Shown here: positions 54,317 through 62,544 of the stretch, piece by piece
How the letters are laid out: every line of letters begins with the position of its first letter
How positions within the stretch are numbered: position 1 is the stretch's first letter
Source of the DNA: Clavibacter californiensis
GTDB lineage: Bacteria > Actinomycetota > Actinomycetes > Actinomycetales > Microbacteriaceae
Length of the DNA: 64,000 nt
Direction of reading: 5' to 3'
NCBI RefSeq assembly: GCF_021952865.1
Contig: NZ_CP040792.1
Span: 1,736,001-1,800,000 of the forward strand
Notes under the pieces: model-generated
What the model saw: only the letters and a program-made list of their open reading frames with translations
Databases searched by the model: none
Told to the model about the DNA's origin: nothing
Translations under genes and position numbers: made by a program

Positions 54317-55695
54317 CCTGGCCGGGGATCACGGTGAACGCTGAGGGCCGCAACGAGATCGACATCCTCACCCCACAGGTCGCAGATCTGCGCTTCGCCG
54401 CCCAGTACGCGCCTGTCGCCACCGGCCAGGCCGCAGCGCTTGCCGCGCTTGCGTCGCTCTCGAAGGTCATCCGGCTCACGCCTGGCGCCACCTACGCCAT
54501 CGACGCGCCGGTGGCGCTGGGAGCGGGGACGACCATCGAGGGGAACGGCGCCACCATCGCGCTGACCCGCAAGGGGTCGATCACTCTCGGGGACCGGTCC
54601 AAGCTCCGCGACGTCTTCTTTGTCAACCAGGGCCTCACGGGCTTCGTCGGCGGCGAGCGGTGTATCACCATCCAGGGATCGGGAGTCGAGGTCACCGGCT
54701 GCACACTCGGTGGCCAGGGATACCGGATGGGTATCGTCATCGAGTTCGTCAACGCGGCCGGCGCCAGCATCGCCGGAGCATGCGACAACGTCCTCATCGA
54801 GCGCAACCGGTTCGAGAACACCGCGTTCGGAGTCCTCAAGCAGGGCGGTCCCTCGAGCGCGTACGCCAGCGCCCACGGGCTACGCATCATCCGGAACGTC
54901 TTCAAGACCATCCGCCGCGGCGACGCGATAGAGCTCAACGCCGGCGCGGACACCGGCGTGCTGATCGACGGCAACATCATCGACGACGTCACGGCGAACA
55001 ACACCGTCAACGCCGGCTTCGGGATCGGCGTCGCCGGCCTCGGCGCCTACAGCGCGGCCGAGTCCGAGGCGTTCCGACGCTTCCGCATCGTGAACAACAT
55101 CATCACGAACTGCGAGATGCAGGGCATCCACGCGGAGAAGAGCGCAGCGTTCACCATCACCGGGAACCACGTCGAACAGACGTCGACGACCAGGAAAGGC
55201 ACCGGGCAGGGCATCGTGACGTACGGGTCCATGAACGGCGACATCACGGACAACTACGTCGCCGGATTCGACTACGGCATCGAGGACATGATGGGCGTCA
55301 CCGCGAACGCGTACACCGTCGCCACCGACCGGAACAGGATCTACGCGAACCGGGTGCGGGACTGCGCCACCGGGGTGCTCGTCGAGCTCGCGGGACTGGG
55401 CAAGTCGGTATTCGTCGACCGGAACGTCCTCACGGACTGTGCGGTCGGGATCCGTCATCGGGGCTCGGCGAACACGTCCTTCACCGGTAACCAGTTCATC
55501 GACTGCCCGACCCCGTTCGCGCTCGACCTGAACGCCGATGCCTTCGCCAACGTCGCCGCCTCTGCCCGATCGCTGGCCCTCGTCGGCAACCTCGCGGTGA
55601 GCTACAAGGGCGTCGCGATGTCCAACACCTATGCGCACCTCGCCGGCGCCGTCATCAGCGGGAGTGGCAACAGCTTTCCCCTGCCGTCGGCGTAG
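54313..55695 (+). CDS. Right-handed beta-helix (tailspike/pectate-lyase-like) protein
   Basis: 460 aa. The bulk is a ladder of short beta-strands with recurring Asn-containing turns (NVLIERNRFENT, GVLIDGNIIDDVT, FRIVNNIITNC, FTITGNHVEQT, VFVDRNVLTDC, TSFTGNQFIDC), the parallel beta-helix pattern of pectate lyases and phage tailspikes. No signal peptide, so it is likely a virion or cytosolic protein. It sits just before the tape-measure gene. It may bind or cut host surface glycan; the catalytic residues cannot be assigned. Confidence 0.85.
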   Translation: MTWPGITVNAEGRNEIDILTPQVADLRFAAQYAPVATGQAAALAALASLSKVIRLTPGATYAIDAPVALGAGTTIEGNGATIALTRKGSITLGDRSKLRDVFFVNQGLTGFVGGERCITIQGSGVEVTGCTLGGQGYRMGIVIEFVNAAGASIAGACDNVLIERNRFENTAFGVLKQGGPSSAYASAHGLRIIRNVFKTIRRGDAIELNAGADTGVLIDGNIIDDVTANNTVNAGFGIGVAGLGAYSAAESEAFRRFRIVNNIITNCEMQGIHAEKSAAFTITGNHVEQTSTTRKGTGQGIVTYGSMNGDITDNYVAGFDYGIEDMMGVTANAYTVATDRNRIYANRVRDCATGVLVELAGLGKSVFVDRNVLTDCAVGIRHRGSANTSFTGNQFIDCPTPFALDLNADAFANVAASARSLALVGNLAVSYKGVAMSNTYAHLAGAVISGSGNSFPLPSA

Positions 55696-55775
55696 CCCGA
55701 CCCTCATCTCCCGGCGCCGCACACGCGGGGCGGCGCCGGGTCCCCACCTCACCGTGACACGAGCAGGAGTAGGGC

Positions 55776-58541
55776 ATGGCGGACAGGTCCGTATTCGTCA
55801 CCATCGGCGCGAAGGTCGACGGCTTCATCACCGGGCTCAAGAAGGCCCAGGAGCAGACGACCCAGTTCTCGAACAAGCTGGCAGTCCACGTCCAGAAGAA
55901 CGAGCAGGCCTTCACCACCGCGGGCACCGGGCTTGTCGCGCTCGGCGGTGTCGGCGTCCTCGCGGCCGGTGCGGCGATCGCGAAGTACGCCGAGTTCGAC
56001 AAGGCCATGTCCGAGGTGCAGGCCGCCACCCACTCCGCCGCCGAGGAGCAGAACGTCCTCCGGGAGGCGGCCCTCGAAGCCGGCGCCAGCACGAAGTACT
56101 CCGCCACTGAGGCAGCCGGCGCCATCGAGGAGCTCGCCAAGGCCGGCATCTCCACGGCCGACATCCTCAGCGGCGGGCTGTCCGGAGCCCTGGACCTGGC
56201 CGCGGCCGGCGGGCTCGGTGTCGCCGACGCTGCAGGTATCGCGTCGACGGCGCTTACCCAGTTCAAGCTCGCCGGGTCCGACATCCCCCACGTCGCCGAC
56301 CTCCTGTCCGCGGGTGCGGGCAAGGCCATGGGGTCCGTGCAGGACCTCTCCGGGGCCCTCAACCAGGCCGGCCTCGTCTCCTCCCAGACGGGCCTGTCCA
56401 TCGAGGAGACCACCGCCGGTCTCTCCGCGTTCGCGTCCGCGGGCCTCCTCGGATCCGACGCCGGCACGTCCTTCAAGTCCATGCTCCAGCGGCTCACCCC
56501 GCAGTCCGCAGAGGCCCAGGCGGCCATGGACAAGCTCGGCATCTCGGCGTACGACAGCCAGGGCGAGTTCATCGGCCTGTCCGAGTTCGCCGGCAACCTG
56601 CAGACGTCCCTCGCCGACCTCAGCGTCGAGCAGCGCAACAGCGCCCTCGCCACGATCTTCGGCTCCGACGCCGTCCGCGCTGCCTCCGTTCTCTACTCCG
56701 AGGGCGCGTCGGGCATCGCCGACTGGGAGGGGAAGGTCAACGACAGCGGGTACGCGGCCGAGACCGCCCGCATCCGCATGGACAACCTCGCCGGCGACGT
56801 CGAGAAGCTCGGCGGGTCCTTCGAGACGAACCTGATCAAGAGCGGCTCCGGCGCGAACGACGCCATCCGTGGTCTCGTGCAGACCACGACAGGGCTCCTC
56901 GACCTCGTCGGCGGCCTCCCGGCACCTGTCCTCTCCGCCGGCACCGCGATCCTCGGCATCGGGGGGTCGATCGCCCTGGCCGGTGGTGCGGCGCTGGTGG
57001 CTGCTCCGAAGGTCCTGGCCTTCAAGGAGGCCGTGAGCCTCACCGGCATCAAGGGCAAGGCGGCTGCGCTCGGTGTCGGTGCGTTTGGTGGGGCAATCGG
57101 CATCGCCGTGCTGGTCATCGGTGGCATCGTCAGTGCGGCTGCTGATGCTGCCGCCCAGGTGTCCGAGCTGTCTGACACCTTCGATGAGTCGACGGGCGCC
57201 ATCACGGAGCTCACTCGGGTGACGATCGCCAAGCGCCTGGCGGACGACGGCGTGTTCGAGACGGCGAAGAAGGCCGGGATTGGGCAGAAGGAGTTCACCG
57301 ACGCGATCCTCGAGGGCGGCAAGGCCCTCGACGACGTGCAAGACAAGATCGACGCATACGGCACCACCTCGCTGGTGCCGTGGTCGGAGAAGGACGCCGC
57401 CGCCCGGCAGCTGTCGGGCGCACTCGGGGAGCAGTCGGACCAGCTCGACAAGGCCAAGGAGAAGAACGAGAACCTCTCCGCGGCGACGGAAAGCAACACC
57501 GAGTCCACGCAGTCCGCCGCTGAGGCGTACCTTGCCGCGGCTGACGAGGCGGCAGGGGTCGTCGACCAGATCAAGCAGCTGATCGACGCGACGAACGAGG
57601 CGAACGGGGTCGGGCAGGACGCGGTCTCCGCGAACGCCAGCTACCAGAAGTCGCTGCAGGACGTGAAAGACACGATCCAGAAGGCCAAGGAGGGCGCCGA
57701 GGGGTACTCGACCTCCCTCGACGAGACCACGGCCGCAGGATCCGCGAACGCCGCCATGCTCGGCGGGCTCGCTGACGACTCGCAGAAGGCCGCGGCTGCG
57801 CAGTACGACCTCGACGTCAAGACCATGTCCGCGAAGGACGCCACGGACAAGTACAAGGCGTCCCTCGAGTCTGGTCGGCAGACCCTCTACGACAACGCGC
57901 TGGCGCTGACGGGGAACGCCCAGCAGGCGCAGGCGTTCACGGACAAGGTCTACGGGATCCCGTCGCAGAAGTCGTTCCAGCTCCTTGCGGACACGGCGGC
58001 CGCGGCGAACGAGGTGGACACGTTCTTCCGGACCTGGAACGGCCGCCGCATCGTCATGCGAGTCGAGACGACCGGCGCCGCGAACCCGGTGCAGGGCGGT
58101 GCCGCTGGTCCACGGGCGATCATGAAGGCCGACGGCGGTGTCGTCGACTTCTACGCCGCCGGCGGCATCCGTGAGAACCACGTCGCGCAGATCGCGAAGG
58201 CCGGCACCTGGCGGGTCTGGGCCGAGGACGAGACCGGGGGAGAGGCATACATCCCCCTCGCCGCATCCAAGCGCGCACGGTCGCTCGAGATCTTCAAGGA
58301 GACCGGCCGACGCCTCGGTGTGCAGGAGTTCGCCAACGGAGGCGTGTACGCACCTAGGCCCGTCTACGACCGCCCCGCGCAGATGTACATGACCGCCCCC
58401 GCCGTCGCCGTCGCGCCGCAGTTCAACGTGATCGTGCAGAGCAAGGGAGGCATCGACCTCACGCAGTACATCGACGTCCGCCTCGAGCGGGCCGACGCGC
58501 AGGCTGAGCTTGCTGGCCGGATGGGAAGGCAGGTCCGCTGA
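55776..58541 (+). CDS. Phage tail tape-measure protein (TP901 type)
   Basis: 921 aa. The conserved TP901 core is at residues about 70-280: EFDKAMSEVQAATHSAAEEQN, STKYSATEAAGAIEELAKAG, DLSGALNQAGLVSSQTGLSIEETTAGLSAFASAGL and a hydrophobic region GTAILGIGGSIALAGGAAL near 390. A long helical C-terminal half follows, with coiled-coil stretches. Such proteins set tail length and reach through the host envelope. GCAGGAG precedes the ATG. No other tail gene was recognised. Confidence 0.95.
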   Translation: MADRSVFVTIGAKVDGFITGLKKAQEQTTQFSNKLAVHVQKNEQAFTTAGTGLVALGGVGVLAAGAAIAKYAEFDKAMSEVQAATHSAAEEQNVLREAALEAGASTKYSATEAAGAIEELAKAGISTADILSGGLSGALDLAAAGGLGVADAAGIASTALTQFKLAGSDIPHVADLLSAGAGKAMGSVQDLSGALNQAGLVSSQTGLSIEETTAGLSAFASAGLLGSDAGTSFKSMLQRLTPQSAEAQAAMDKLGISAYDSQGEFIGLSEFAGNLQTSLADLSVEQRNSALATIFGSDAVRAASVLYSEGASGIADWEGKVNDSGYAAETARIRMDNLAGDVEKLGGSFETNLIKSGSGANDAIRGLVQTTTGLLDLVGGLPAPVLSAGTAILGIGGSIALAGGAALVAAPKVLAFKEAVSLTGIKGKAAALGVGAFGGAIGIAVLVIGGIVSAAADAAAQVSELSDTFDESTGAITELTRVTIAKRLADDGVFETAKKAGIGQKEFTDAILEGGKALDDVQDKIDAYGTTSLVPWSEKDAAARQLSGALGEQSDQLDKAKEKNENLSAATESNTESTQSAAEAYLAAADEAAGVVDQIKQLIDATNEANGVGQDAVSANASYQKSLQDVKDTIQKAKEGAEGYSTSLDETTAAGSANAAMLGGLADDSQKAAAAQYDLDVKTMSAKDATDKYKASLESGRQTLYDNALALTGNAQQAQAFTDKVYGIPSQKSFQLLADTAAAANEVDTFFRTWNGRRIVMRVETTGAANPVQGGAAGPRAIMKADGGVVDFYAAGGIRENHVAQIAKAGTWRVWAEDETGGEAYIPLAASKRARSLEIFKETGRRLGVQEFANGGVYAPRPVYDRPAQMYMTAPAVAVAPQFNVIVQSKGGIDLTQYIDVRLERADAQAELAGRMGRQVR

Positions 58542-58885
58542 TGGTGAGGAACACTGGTCACATGAGCGACGACACCCCCACGGAGCCCGACCACCTCTCG
58601 CTCCTGCAGGGCACGGACGGAGAGCTGTCCGTGCAGGCCGAGGGGCACGTGGAGCGGGTGAAGGCCCTCACGGCGCAGCTGATCGTGATCGGCCCGGACG
58701 AGGCCGCCTACGCCGCGGTACGAGCGGCCGTGCGGGATCCGGCGCTCGAGCGGGAGTACGCCAAGTCGGTGGCCATCGAGGCGGTGGAGCTCGCGGCCAG
58801 GTACACGATCCGGGAGATGCCGATCGCGCTCGTTCCCGTGTTCACGACGCGGATGCATCGGCTCATCATGGCCACCCGCATGTAG
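58541..58885 (+). CDS. Small hypothetical protein after the tape-measure gene
   Basis: 114 aa. Acidic N-terminus and helical body (HVERVKALTAQLIVIGPDEAAYAAVRAAV, EREYAKSVAIEAVELAARYTIREM). ATG overlaps the tape-measure stop (TGATGG); an ATG at 58562 is an alternative. Ends the rightward operon; a strong stem-loop follows 8 bp after the stop. Possibly a tail chaperone-like or attachment protein; unrecognised. Confidence 0.68.
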   Translation: MVRNTGHMSDDTPTEPDHLSLLQGTDGELSVQAEGHVERVKALTAQLIVIGPDEAAYAAVRAAVRDPALEREYAKSVAIEAVELAARYTIREMPIALVPVFTTRMHRLIMATRM

Positions 58886-58892
58886 ATGCAGG

Positions 58893-58935
58893 GAAGCCCC
58901 CGACACCACCTCACGGGAGGGGTGTCGGGGGCTTC
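58893..58935. terminator. Bidirectional stem-loop terminator
   Basis: GAAGCCCCCGACACC pairs perfectly with GGTGTCGGGGGCTTC (15 bp, 13-nt loop). It lies between the rightward phage-like operon and the leftward micro-ORF, so it can stop both. Confidence 0.8.
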
Positions 58936-58951
58936 TGCTGTTCCTGGGCGC

Positions 58952-59044
58952 CTACATGTCGGCATCCTCGTCATCGTCGTCCTGGGGGCCGTACAGCTCC
59001 CTGTCCGCCTCGATGGCCCAGTCGTCCCATTCGGTGTCGCGCAT
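58952..59044 (-). CDS. Very small acidic protein (30 aa)
   Basis: Reads MRDTEWDDWAIEADRELY, then GPQDDDDEDADM. GGAGG lies 6 nt before the ATG at 59044, a strong ribosome site, and the stop abuts the terminator. Half the residues are Asp/Glu and two are Trp. It resembles acidic micro-proteins in phages that mimic DNA or bind a host protein, but this is inference. Nothing else in this gap is protein-like. Confidence 0.55.
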   Translation of the reverse strand: MRDTEWDDWAIEADRELYGPQDDDDEDADM

Positions 59045-59169
59045 GTGCGCCTCCATTCATCTCGGAGGGGGTGTTTCCGCCCTCTCCCCGTACTATCGGC
59101 CGAACCCCACAGGAGTTCGGATGGAGAGAGCGCCAGCGCGACACCAGCTGCTCAGACAGGGCGCGGAGA

Positions 59170-59565
59170 TCAGACTTCGGTGCAGTCCTCGCCGTTGGTG
59201 GGATGGCCCGCGAGGACGAAATGGGTCCCGTCGGCCTCCATCACGGACACGTCGGTGACACCGGGGATGGCCTTCGCCTGCTCGCAGAGGGCGAGTGCCT
59301 CGAGTGCTTCGGGGCTGCCGTCGTCACCGCGGGGGTCGACGATCGTGGTGTCGAGCTTCAGCCGGCCGGGCTCGGTCTCGGTGGCCGCAGTGACAGATCC
59401 GCCGACGAGGGCTTGCGCCGCAGTGGAGATCTCGGAGTCGGCTGCAGGTGCGGACGTGGCGGGGGCTAAAGCGGCGGGTTCGGGTGCGGCCTCGGTGGAG
59501 CATCCGCACAGGGCGAGGGTTGCGGCGATGAGCAGGGCGGGGAGTGCGGGCAGAGCGCGGGTCAA
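59170..59565 (-). CDS. Putative lipoprotein of the element
   Basis: 131 aa from TTG at 59565. A short signal peptide with hydrophobic core ends in ALCGC (Cys about 21). The mature part has an Ala/Pro linker and a small domain with two cysteines (LALCEQAKAIPGVTDV, GHPTNGEDC). AGGAG lies 6-10 nt before the TTG. An ATG far upstream would destroy the signal peptide. Leftward with the next lipoprotein gene (43 bp), so a surface module. Confidence 0.68.
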   Translation of the reverse strand: MTRALPALPALLIAATLALCGCSTEAAPEPAALAPATSAPAADSEISTAAQALVGGSVTAATETEPGRLKLDTTIVDPRGDDGSPEALEALALCEQAKAIPGVTDVSVMEADGTHFVLAGHPTNGEDCTEV

Positions 59566-59608
59566 GAGATCTCCTGGTTTGGGGTGGCGGGTGCGGGGCG
59601 GACGGGTG

Positions 59609-60166
59609 CTACTGCGTGTACTCCTCACAGCCGGCCGACGTGTCTGCGGACAGGTTGAGACGCAGGCGCACGCGCTGTGCCGCCTCACCTGAAGCAGGGT
59701 CGTCTGCAAAGGCGATGGTGTTCAGAACCTCGAGGGACGGTGCAGCAGCCAGCGAGTCGTAGGTACCGGCGCCGGCCAGCATGCTGTCCCGCACGAGCGC
59801 AACGTCCTCGGCCACGGTGTCGGGCCACACGAACATCGGGTCATCAAGGATCTGCGCGGCTGCACGAGTCGCGTCCCTTCCTTCCGCTGCCGCTGTGTTC
59901 ATGACCGCGATGGGCTGGTTGGGGACCCGAGATGCTTCTCCGAACTCCCGGTCCTCCTTGTTGCTGCCGCAGACCGCTGAGAGGTAGCGGGCGCCTGCAG
60001 CTTCCGTGGTGAGGAGCTCGGGAGTGGGCGTCGGGCTGGGAGTGGGGGTGGGGCTGGGTGCTGTCGTTGCGGCTGCTTCGGGTGCAGCCGGCGCGGTGGT
60101 GCAGCCCGCCATGGTCAGCGCGAGCATGAGCGCGAGGGCGGGCAGGGTGAGGGCTGTTCGGGTCAT
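59609..60166 (-). CDS. Putative lipoprotein of the element
   Basis: 185 aa. Signal peptide with lipobox MAGC (Cys about 22), then a Pro/Thr/Ser linker (PTPTPSPTPTP) and a helical domain containing two cysteines (SAVCGSNKED and the C-terminal SAGCEEY). AGGAGGACCC precedes the ATG at 60166. Outer-surface lipoproteins in phages often block superinfection; this function is inferred from location only. Confidence 0.75.
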   Translation of the reverse strand: MTRTALTLPALALMLALTMAGCTTAPAAPEAAATTAPSPTPTPSPTPTPELLTTEAAGARYLSAVCGSNKEDREFGEASRVPNQPIAVMNTAAAEGRDATRAAAQILDDPMFVWPDTVAEDVALVRDSMLAGAGTYDSLAAAPSLEVLNTIAFADDPASGEAAQRVRLRLNLSADTSAGCEEYTQ

Positions 60167-60236
60167 GGGTCCTCCTGGGTCCCGTCGAGCGTACGGAGCC
60201 GCGACGAGGGCGCCCAGGCCCCTGTTCGGGTTTGCG

Positions 60237-60724
60237 TCAGCCGGACGCGGCCACGTGCGCTCGGAGTGCCGGCAGCGTGGGGAGGTCGACCCAGAGCTTG
60301 ATGGAGGCCTCGGTCACGGATGCTCCGTCGACGAGGTAGGCGTCGGCCCCAAGCCGGTCGAGCAGCGGCCCCAGCGACCCAGCCTTCGACGAGGACGCGT
60401 AACCAAGCTGCCGTCCCTTCCCGTACACCGCGACCGCGTTGACGTCGGCACGATTATCCGGCTCCCGCACGAGGAGGTACTGCGTCCCGCCGTAGATTTG
60501 CCGGTCCGGTCCGAGCACACGTAGCTGCTCCCGACGACGCGAAGTCGACGGGCCTCGAGGTGGCGCAGGTCCATGATGTTCAGCTGGTCGACGTGCAGGT
60601 CAGCGCGCCGGCGCGCAGTGGCCGCTCGAGGGACGCCAATGGTCTCGACCACCACGCGAGGAGGCGCTGCCTCAGCCGTCGCCTCGCTCTTCTTCGTCCC
60701 GGTCAGGCGCGCCCACAACCCCAT
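60237..60724 (-). pseudogene. HIRAN-domain protein, frameshifted
   Basis: The N-terminal frame from ATG 60724 reads MGLWARLTGTKKS and reaches RLRVVGSSYVC; the following frame reads YGGTQYLLVREPDNRADVNAVAVYGKGRQLGYASSSKAG. Together they make a HIRAN domain (VVGxSY, then REPDNxxDxNAVAVY, GY). The two halves are in different frames with a break near 60513-60525. Either a frameshift mutation, a sequencing error or programmed shifting. HIRAN domains bind DNA ends or stalled forks. The ATG has TACGCT 6 nt upstream. Confidence 0.72.
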
Positions 60725-60730
60725 GCTCGG

Positions 60731-60736
60731 AGCGTA
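60731..60736 (-). promoter_or_regulatory. Probable -10 of the HIRAN gene, leaderless
   Basis: TACGCT on the minus strand, 6 nt before the ATG at 60724. Confidence 0.45.
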
Positions 60737-60817
60737 AGCGTGCACGGGCGTCACCAAGCGCCCCAGATGGGGGCTCATGCTCGCGACTTCAGGGCTGCCT
60801 CCCGCGGCAGCGTGGCG

Positions 60818-61414
60818 CTACTGCCCGGTGACCCACCTGGCTTCCGCACGATCGACCAGCTGACGCAGCCCATCGAGCCACGGACGGATGTCCTCGAAGA
60901 CGTTGAAGCCATCAGGGGCGTCGGCGCTCGTCAGGCGCGCGTGCAGGAACTCCGGCGTTGAGGAGTAGACGACCGTCTCCGTGCCGTCTGGCAGTACGAC
61001 GTCCCACCCGGAGCGGCCGAGAGGATCGCCGTAGAAGCGACGTACAGCGCCGGGTGGAGGTGTCGGCTGCGGGGTGTTCGAGCTGAGATTCGTGATGGTC
61101 GCGGCAACGACCAGCCCCGTGGCGCCCTGCTTCTCGATGAGGTTGCGGAGCTCCTTGAAGTACTGGTCCCGCTTGCTTGCTCGTATGTCTTTCATCTCCT
61201 CGTCGTACCAGGCGGTGAAGGCCGGTCCAGCGAGGTCCTTGTTGCTGAGGTTCTGCAGGATGAAGGTGACGCGCCTGCCGTTCATGATGGCGTTCTGGAG
61301 GCCCATGTCAGCGTCGTCGCCGCGGGCGAGGAAGAGCTTGGCGCCCTCATCTGCGAACCTCAGCGCCTGCCGGGCGGAAGCGATGACGGAGCGGGCGTCG
61401 CGGTGAAGGCTCAT
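60818..61414 (-). CDS. Hypothetical protein of the element
   Basis: 198 aa. Helical N-terminal half (RDARSVIASARQALRFADEG, AFTAWYDEEMKDIRASKRDQYFKELRNLIEKQG) and a beta-rich C-terminal half (RSGWDVVLPDGTETVVYSST). Soluble, no signal. The ATG at 61414 has TACGGT 6 nt upstream. It resembles uncharacterised accessory proteins scattered in actinobacterial genomes. No catalytic motif. Confidence 0.7.
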   Translation of the reverse strand: MSLHRDARSVIASARQALRFADEGAKLFLARGDDADMGLQNAIMNGRRVTFILQNLSNKDLAGPAFTAWYDEEMKDIRASKRDQYFKELRNLIEKQGATGLVVAATITNLSSNTPQPTPPPGAVRRFYGDPLGRSGWDVVLPDGTETVVYSSTPEFLHARLTSADAPDGFNVFEDIRPWLDGLRQLVDRAEARWVTGQ

Positions 61415-61420
61415 GGGGTG

Positions 61421-61426
61421 ACCGTA
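61421..61426 (-). promoter_or_regulatory. Probable -10 of the 198-aa gene, leaderless
   Basis: TACGGT on the minus strand, 6 nt before the ATG at 61414. Confidence 0.5.
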
Positions 61427-61446
61427 CCGCCCGCATCCGACGCCGG

Positions 61447-61779
61447 CTACTGCTCCATGTGGCCCGGGTCCCGCGGCTCCCAGGGGTCTCCGTTGCGCCA
61501 CACGCGCCGTGGAGGCGGCAACGCGTCCCGGTGCTGCAGCCACCACACGTACGCAGCCTCCGCGCTGCTGAAGGGCCCGTGCGAGCCGTCGCCGAGTCGC
61601 GGCGTGAGGATCCACCCGTCCCAGTCGAGGACGAGGGTCGCGAGGTGCCGGCGGGACGGCCACGCGGTCGACCGGTCCTCGATGCTCGCGCCGCCCGGTG
61701 ATGTCCGGTACAGCGCAGGCCCTACGGGCGCGCCGGCGGGTGTCGGGGTGGAGGAGTCGCGGCGCACCTTGTTCGTCAT
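61447..61779 (-). CDS. Hypothetical protein of the element
   Basis: 110 aa, rich in Trp, Pro and Arg (WDGWILTPRLGDGSHGPF, AAYVWWLQHRDALPPPRRVW). No signal or membrane helix. ATG at 61779 has TAGCCT 6 nt upstream, supporting translation from here. Not recognised. Divergent from the small HTH gene, with a palindrome between. Confidence 0.6.
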   Translation of the reverse strand: MTNKVRRDSSTPTPAGAPVGPALYRTSPGGASIEDRSTAWPSRRHLATLVLDWDGWILTPRLGDGSHGPFSSAEAAYVWWLQHRDALPPPRRVWRNGDPWEPRDPGHMEQ

Positions 61780-61785
61780 GCCAGG

Positions 61786-61791
61786 AGGCTA
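61786..61791 (-). promoter_or_regulatory. Probable -10 of the 110-aa gene, leaderless
   Basis: TAGCCT on the minus strand, 6 nt before the ATG at 61779. Confidence 0.45.
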
Positions 61792-61829
61792 CGAACGGGC
61801 GCCGACACCGCGGCTGGTGGTGCAGATGT

Positions 61830-61844
61830 GCACCAACATGGTGC
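61830..61844. promoter_or_regulatory. Small palindrome between divergent genes
   Basis: GCACC and GGTGC around AACAT. Lies between the 110-aa gene and the HTH gene at 61870, a plausible operator for the latter. Confidence 0.35.
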
Positions 61845-61869
61845 GTCCCGATTCGGGCACTCTGGCGGG

Positions 61870-62226
61870 ATGTCTGACCTCGAGACCATCATCCAGAAGC
61901 TCGTCCGCCAGGAGCTGCAGGAGCAAATGCCCGTCATCATCGCGCGAGCCCTCGACGAGGACCGACGTGCACACACCGAGGCGGAGCAGGCGAGCGGTGG
62001 CACCATGCCCGACCGCATGAGCGTGAAGGAAGCCGCGGCGGCCGCCCGGAGGCACGACGCGACGATCCGCGTTGCGCTCGAGGGTGGAGAGCTCCACGGC
62101 GTGCAGCGAGTCGCCCGTGGGAAGTGGATGATCGAGCGCCAGTGCCTCCTCGCGTGGATGGAGGGCGACCCGTGCATCCACAAGCAGAACGTCTCGCCGC
62201 TCCGCCCGCGACGGCCGAAGAACTGA
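61870..62226 (+). CDS. Small DNA-binding (HTH) protein of the element
   Basis: 118 aa. N-terminal coiled-coil-like LETIIQKLVRQELQEQMPVIIARAL, then a helix-turn-helix MSVKEAAAAARRHDATIRVALEGGELHG with the wing GKWMIERQCLLAWMEG, the excisionase-type pattern. It should bind element DNA, perhaps at the nearby palindrome. ATG at 61870 is preferred to 61828 because the earlier 14 residues look non-coding. Confidence 0.75.
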   Translation: MSDLETIIQKLVRQELQEQMPVIIARALDEDRRAHTEAEQASGGTMPDRMSVKEAAAAARRHDATIRVALEGGELHGVQRVARGKWMIERQCLLAWMEGDPCIHKQNVSPLRPRRPKN

Positions 62227-62263
62227 CGCGCACGATCGTTGCGTGAACGCCGGGCTGGACGCA

Positions 62264-62269
62264 TAGAAT
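62264..62269 (+). promoter_or_regulatory. Probable -10 of the small HTH gene, leaderless
   Basis: TAGAAT, 6 nt before the ATG at 62276. TTGCGT at 62239-62244 is a possible -35 at a long 19-nt spacing. Confidence 0.6.
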
Positions 62270-62275
62270 CTGCGC

Positions 62276-62518
62276 ATGGAGAAGGCTGAGCTGCTGTCGA
62301 TGAAGAAGGCGGCGCAGCGCGTGCACCGCACCGAGCGCACCATCCAGAGGTGGATCAACGAAGACGGGATGCGCTTCATCTGGAAGGGCGGCCGCAAGAT
62401 GATCCGCCTCGAGGACCTGCTGCTGCACTACCGAGCGAACCTCAAGGCGAACCCGGCCCGGCAGAAGCTGCACCCGCTCGAGTCGAACCCGATGCGAGGC
62501 GTCGTCGCCGGTCGCTGA
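62276..62518 (+). CDS. Small HTH protein of the element
   Basis: 80 aa. Helix-turn-helix: LSMKKAAQRVHRTERTIQRWINEDGMRF, then the wing GGRKMIRLEDLLLHYRANL. MerR/excisionase-like. Clear -10 (TAGAAT) 6 nt upstream of the ATG and no ribosome site, so a leaderless message. Probably a regulator of the right-end module or a second directionality factor. Confidence 0.78.
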   Translation: MEKAELLSMKKAAQRVHRTERTIQRWINEDGMRFIWKGGRKMIRLEDLLLHYRANLKANPARQKLHPLESNPMRGVVAGR

Positions 62519-62532
62519 GGTCTCTGCGGGGC

Positions 62533-62538
62533 TACCGT
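62533..62538 (+). promoter_or_regulatory. Probable -10 of the coiled-coil gene, leaderless
   Basis: TACCGT, 6 nt before the GTG at 62545. Confidence 0.5.
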
Positions 62539-62544
62539 CTACGG

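Noticed and set aside
55749-58181. An 810-codon minus-strand frame opposite the tape-measure gene
   Set aside because: The plus strand has clear TP901 motifs; the antisense frame is Leu/Arg/Gly/Val-rich and featureless.
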